Under the pieces are notes generated by a model, which did no database searches, was not told the origin of the DNA, and was given only the letters and a program-made list of their open reading frames with translations. DNA of 64,000 nt, from NCBI GenBank assembly GCA_009846005.1, contig VXYL01000066.1, positions 45,451-109,450 of the forward strand, in the 5' to 3' direction. Shown here piece after piece: positions 61,345-64,000 of this stretch (its first letter is position 1; every line of letters begins with the position of its first letter). The stretch is from Gammaproteobacteria bacterium. GTDB lineage: Bacteria > Pseudomonadota > Gammaproteobacteria > Pseudomonadales > Azotimanducaceae. The translations under genes were made by a program, and so were the position numbers.

Positions 61345-61731
61345 ATGAGCGAGGACCGCACATCGGAGGCACTGGAGCCCCTCGATGTCCTGCGACTTAC
61401 CGGCGCGAAGGCGCGCGGCAAACGACCCTACTTCTTCGACGACCCGGACGTGGAACGCGTGCTCGCCATCACCATGGCGGTGGCCGGTGAACTCGCCGTC
61501 CTGCGCCAGCGCCTCGACACGATCGAGGAGCTGCTGGAGACGCGCGGCGCCGTGACGCGGGCGGACATCGAGGCATTCGAGCCGGACCCGGCTCACGCCG
61601 AGCGGCGTGGCCGGTGGTACCAGGAGTACCTCGCGCGGATCCTGCGGATTGTCCAGCAGGAATCCGAGGCGCTCGACCGCGGCGACGAGCCCACCTCGGA
61701 AGAGGCGGGCGCGCGGCTGGGCAAGGAATGA
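61345..61731 (+). CDS. Small helical protein of unknown function
   Basis: This 128-residue soluble protein has no recognised family. A GKRPYFFDDPDVERVLAI segment (about residues 22-40) is followed by a long helix with coiled-coil heptads (AGELAVLRQRLDTIEELLETRG, about 45-66), then YQEYLARILRIVQQESEAL. It is 17 bases after the methyltransferase and overlaps the VOC gene by four bases. A structural or chaperone subunit for one of its neighbours is plausible but unproven. Confidence 0.75.
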   Translation: MSEDRTSEALEPLDVLRLTGAKARGKRPYFFDDPDVERVLAITMAVAGELAVLRQRLDTIEELLETRGAVTRADIEAFEPDPAHAERRGRWYQEYLARILRIVQQESEALDRGDEPTSEEAGARLGKE

Positions 61732-62624
61732 GCGACGCGACGCCGCTACGCGCCGGCACGGTCTGCGTCGCCGATCTGGCCCGCAGCCGCGAGGCGTACG
61801 AGGACACGATCGCGTACCGCACGGTCGAGACCGGAACGGTTTCGGGATCGCTGGCCGAGTCCTGGCATGCGCCCGAGGCCGTCGGCGCCGCGTACGCCTT
61901 GCTCCAGCCGTCCTCCGGCGCCGAGACCTGGCTGCGCCTTGTCGAGACCTCTCCGGTGGAAGGGTTCGAGCCGGTCGTGAGCCACGGCTGGACGGCCCTC
62001 GAGTTCTGCGTATGGGACGTGGCGGCCGTGGCGGCGCGTCTCGCCGACTCGCCGTTCGAGATCGTCGGCCCGCCCCGCCGGCTGGACGGCATGGACGCCC
62101 TCTGCGCGATGCAGGCGCGGGGCGCGGACGGCGAAATCCTCTACTTCACGCAGATAGACGATGACCCGCCGGGGTTCTCGCTGCCGCGCGCGCGCTGTTT
62201 CGTTGATCGCCTGTTCATGCACGTGCTCGGCGCCAGCGACCTGGCAGCGACGCAGCGGTGGATCGTGCGCCATCTCGGATGCGCGGTCGGGGTGGAGCGG
62301 ATGGAGATGGTCTACACTTTGCTCGCGCGGGCGTTCGGCGTGCCCCTGCACACGCGGTTCACCATCTCGACCGTGACCCTTGGCTCCGAGGTTTTCCTGC
62401 AGGTGGACCAGATGCCCCCCGGGGCTAGGCGGCGTCCCGCGCGCCCGGGCATGCTGCCTCCCGGGATCGCCATGACGACCTTGTCGGTTCCGGACCTCGA
62501 CGCGGCGGCGCACGGCCGCGTCAAGTCGCCGACGTTCCATGACGGAGCGGTGTACGCGGGCCGCAGGAGCGTCACCCTGTCCGGACCCGACGGGACGCTG
62601 TTCGAACTCGTGGAGGAAGCGTGA
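61728..62624 (+). CDS. VOC-superfamily (glyoxalase-like) protein with two modules
   Basis: This 298-residue protein has two vicinal-oxygen-chelate modules: residues ~8-140 (AGTVCVADLARSREAYEDTI, WTALEFCVWDVAAVAARL) and ~155-295 (VDRLFMHVLGASDLAATQRWIV, MTTLSVPDLDAAA, GPDGTLFELVEE). The final Glu is a usual metal ligand, but His ligands are sparse in the first module. It could be an isomerase, dioxygenase or lyase; specificity is unknown. It overlaps both neighbours by four bases. Confidence 0.82.
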   Translation: MSDATPLRAGTVCVADLARSREAYEDTIAYRTVETGTVSGSLAESWHAPEAVGAAYALLQPSSGAETWLRLVETSPVEGFEPVVSHGWTALEFCVWDVAAVAARLADSPFEIVGPPRRLDGMDALCAMQARGADGEILYFTQIDDDPPGFSLPRARCFVDRLFMHVLGASDLAATQRWIVRHLGCAVGVERMEMVYTLLARAFGVPLHTRFTISTVTLGSEVFLQVDQMPPGARRRPARPGMLPPGIAMTTLSVPDLDAAAHGRVKSPTFHDGAVYAGRRSVTLSGPDGTLFELVEEA

Positions 62625-63616
62625 AGGATTCTCTTGGCAACAGGTGCGTGGTCGTCGCGCGGCGGCCTAGGGGCGTGCCCACCGTGGAGGACTTCGAACT
62701 GCGCCCGGCGCCGCCGCCGGGTGCCGGGGTATCGGCGGACGTGCTTTACGTGTCTGTCGATCCCTATCTGCGGGGCCGCCTGAGCGGCAGGCACGTCAGC
62801 GGCCCGATCGCCCCTGGAGATCCCATGGACAGTGAACTGGTCGTGCGAACCACGCAGGACTCGGTGGTGGGCCCGGCGGGCACCGTGGCACGGGCGTTCG
62901 GCCCCTGGCAGGAGCGCGTGCATCTGCCCGATGCGGCCCTGGTACCCGTTGCGGCCGACCTCGACCCGCCGTCGCTGGCGCTCGGCGTGGTCGGCATGCC
63001 GGGGCTTACGGCCTACGCGGGCGTGCAGCGCATCCTGCACCCGGTGCCGGGGGAGACCGCCGTGGTGTCAGCCGCCGCGGGCCCCGTCGGGGCGACGGTG
63101 GGACAGCTTTGCAAAGCCGCCGGTGCCAGGGTCATCGGCATAGCGGGCAGCGCGGAGAAGCGCGCGTGGTTGGTCGACGAGGCGGGTTTCGACGGCTGTA
63201 TCGACCGCCACGGATCCGTTCGCGACGGACTGGGCGCGCTCTGTCCGGACGGCGTCGACATGTATTTCGACAACGTTGGCGGGGCGGTCCTCCATGCCGT
63301 CATGGAGCGGCTGGCGCCGAACGCGCGGGTGGCATTGTGCGGACTTATGGAACAGTACAACCAGGAGGCCGCGCCGCCCGGTCCGAACCCCGGCCTGATC
63401 ATCCGGGCCCGTGCGACCGTGAAGGGACTCGTCGTGTACGACCACGAGGACCTGCGGCCGGCTATGGAGGAGGATATCGGCGGGCGCGTGCGGCAAGGCG
63501 CGCTGGCGTTCCGCGAAGAGGTTTTCGAGGGGCTCGTACAAGCGCCCGACGCCTTCTGCCGGCTGATGGCGGGCCAGACCTTCGGCAAGACAGTCGTTCG
63601 CATTGCCCACAACTGA
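62621..63616 (+). CDS. MDR-family NADP-dependent oxidoreductase (CurA/prostaglandin reductase-like)
   Basis: This 331-residue zinc-independent medium-chain reductase has VSVDPYLRGRL near the N-terminus, the nucleotide-binding SAAAGPVGATVGQLCKAAGARVIGIAGS, and DMYFDNVGG. This pattern matches CurA and leukotriene B4 dehydrogenase-like enzymes, which reduce alpha,beta-unsaturated carbonyls. It starts at GTG 62621, overlapping the VOC gene by four bases, and ends the operon. Confidence 0.92.
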   Translation: MKDSLGNRCVVVARRPRGVPTVEDFELRPAPPPGAGVSADVLYVSVDPYLRGRLSGRHVSGPIAPGDPMDSELVVRTTQDSVVGPAGTVARAFGPWQERVHLPDAALVPVAADLDPPSLALGVVGMPGLTAYAGVQRILHPVPGETAVVSAAAGPVGATVGQLCKAAGARVIGIAGSAEKRAWLVDEAGFDGCIDRHGSVRDGLGALCPDGVDMYFDNVGGAVLHAVMERLAPNARVALCGLMEQYNQEAAPPGPNPGLIIRARATVKGLVVYDHEDLRPAMEEDIGGRVRQGALAFREEVFEGLVQAPDAFCRLMAGQTFGKTVVRIAHN

Positions 63617-63632
63617 GAGGGGGAAACAGGAG

Positions 63633-63941
63633 ATGGCGCGCGAACCCATACATCCGGGCGAGACCCTGAGGAAGGACGTCGAGGCGCTCGGCGTGAGCGC
63701 GGCAGAGTTGGCGCGGCGAATTGAAGTACCGGTGAACCGCATCACCCAGATCCTCAACGGACAGCGCGCCGTGATGGGGGACACCACGCTGCGTCTGGGC
63801 CGGTTCTTCGGGACATCGGGCGAGTTCTGGCTCAACCTGCAGAGGCTCTGCGAGTTGAGGCGCGCGGAACGCGATCACGGCGACGAGATCGGACGGCTGC
63901 CGTCGCTAGTGAGCGAAGGGCGTTTGTCCGCACCAGGCTGA
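63633..63941 (+). CDS. HigA-family antitoxin
   Basis: This 102-residue Xre-type DNA-binding protein has the HigA signature: HPGETLRKDVEALGVSAAELARRIEVPVNRITQILNGQRAV, then DTTLRLGRFFGTSGEFWLNLQ. HigA neutralises the HigB RNase toxin, which is normally encoded just upstream. Here the upstream gene is the MDR reductase, and no HigB lies within the window. AGGAG abuts ATG 63633. The last 59 bases of the window show no further gene. Confidence 0.9.
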   Translation: MAREPIHPGETLRKDVEALGVSAAELARRIEVPVNRITQILNGQRAVMGDTTLRLGRFFGTSGEFWLNLQRLCELRRAERDHGDEIGRLPSLVSEGRLSAPG

Positions 63942-64000
63942 GTGGAAGCGGACGGAACGTACTGCTCGTAGCGACGTGGTCGAAGTGTGAACTGCTGAAC

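Overview
The window is 64 kb of high-GC DNA (by eye roughly two thirds G+C) from a bacterium that is almost certainly a gammaproteobacterium. Three conserved neighbourhoods point that way. One is a SPOR-domain (FtsN-like) gene followed by hslV, hslU, a DUF971 gene, ubiE, ubiJ and ubiB. The second is dapA followed by bamC. The third is the presence of UbiB/UbiJ and BamC at all. The abundance of CoA-transferases, PhyH oxygenases, LLM oxidoreductases, SDRs and amidases, plus a dispersed palindromic repeat, resembles uncultured marine or host-associated gammaproteobacterial genomes; that lifestyle reading is inference.

Layout. 1-5.5 kb: the C-terminal part of an Lhr-type helicase, a GH10 xylanase, an isoprenylcysteine-methyltransferase-like membrane protein, an enoyl-CoA hydratase/SDR pair and a GNAT acetyltransferase. 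5.7-13 kb: ubiquinone biosynthesis and the HslVU protease, read leftward and interrupted by a rightward DUF481 outer-membrane protein. 13-19.3 kb: a copper amine oxidase, divergent from an ECF sigma factor with a long C-terminal extension, then an amidase and an acyl-CoA-dehydrogenase-like flavoprotein. 19.3-28.4 kb: a one-polypeptide HicA-HicB, an oligopeptide ABC importer without ATPases, a small ion channel, glucokinase, an LLM oxidoreductase, and a YtrA-type regulator with its ABC transporter and a readable promoter/operator. 28.4-33.7 kb: a ribbon-helix-helix/Uma2 fusion, a D-aminoacylase-type amidohydrolase, dapA and bamC. 33.8-40.7 kb: a secreted TldE/TldD-like pair, a mandelate-racemase-family enzyme, a PhyH oxygenase, an SDR and an antitoxin beside a broken vapC. 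41-46.8 kb: tandem DUF3604 proteins divergent from PpiC and HupE proteins. 46.8-50.3 kb: a pseudogene zone with a TonB-receptor stub, a DruA-like/IS66 remnant and a broken trypsin-like peptidase. 50.3-60 kb: a nine-gene leftward operon for CoA-linked acid catabolism. It is divergent from a rightward operon (60.1-63.6 kb) of a methyltransferase, a small protein, a VOC protein and an MDR reductase. The window closes with a HigA antitoxin.

A striking feature is a family of palindromic repeats bounded by CGTAGGGG and CCCCTACG. They sit mostly at gene ends between 5.5 and 41 kb. In four genes the TAG of the repeat terminus is the stop codon. One copy lies over the start of a secreted protease gene, and related palindromic units are duplicated inside a signal peptide. 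I found none from 41 to 64 kb. Several genes look like fusions of normally separate partners (HicA-HicB, sigma factor plus C-terminal protein, antitoxin plus Uma2). In two of them a good internal ribosome-binding site remains at the junction.
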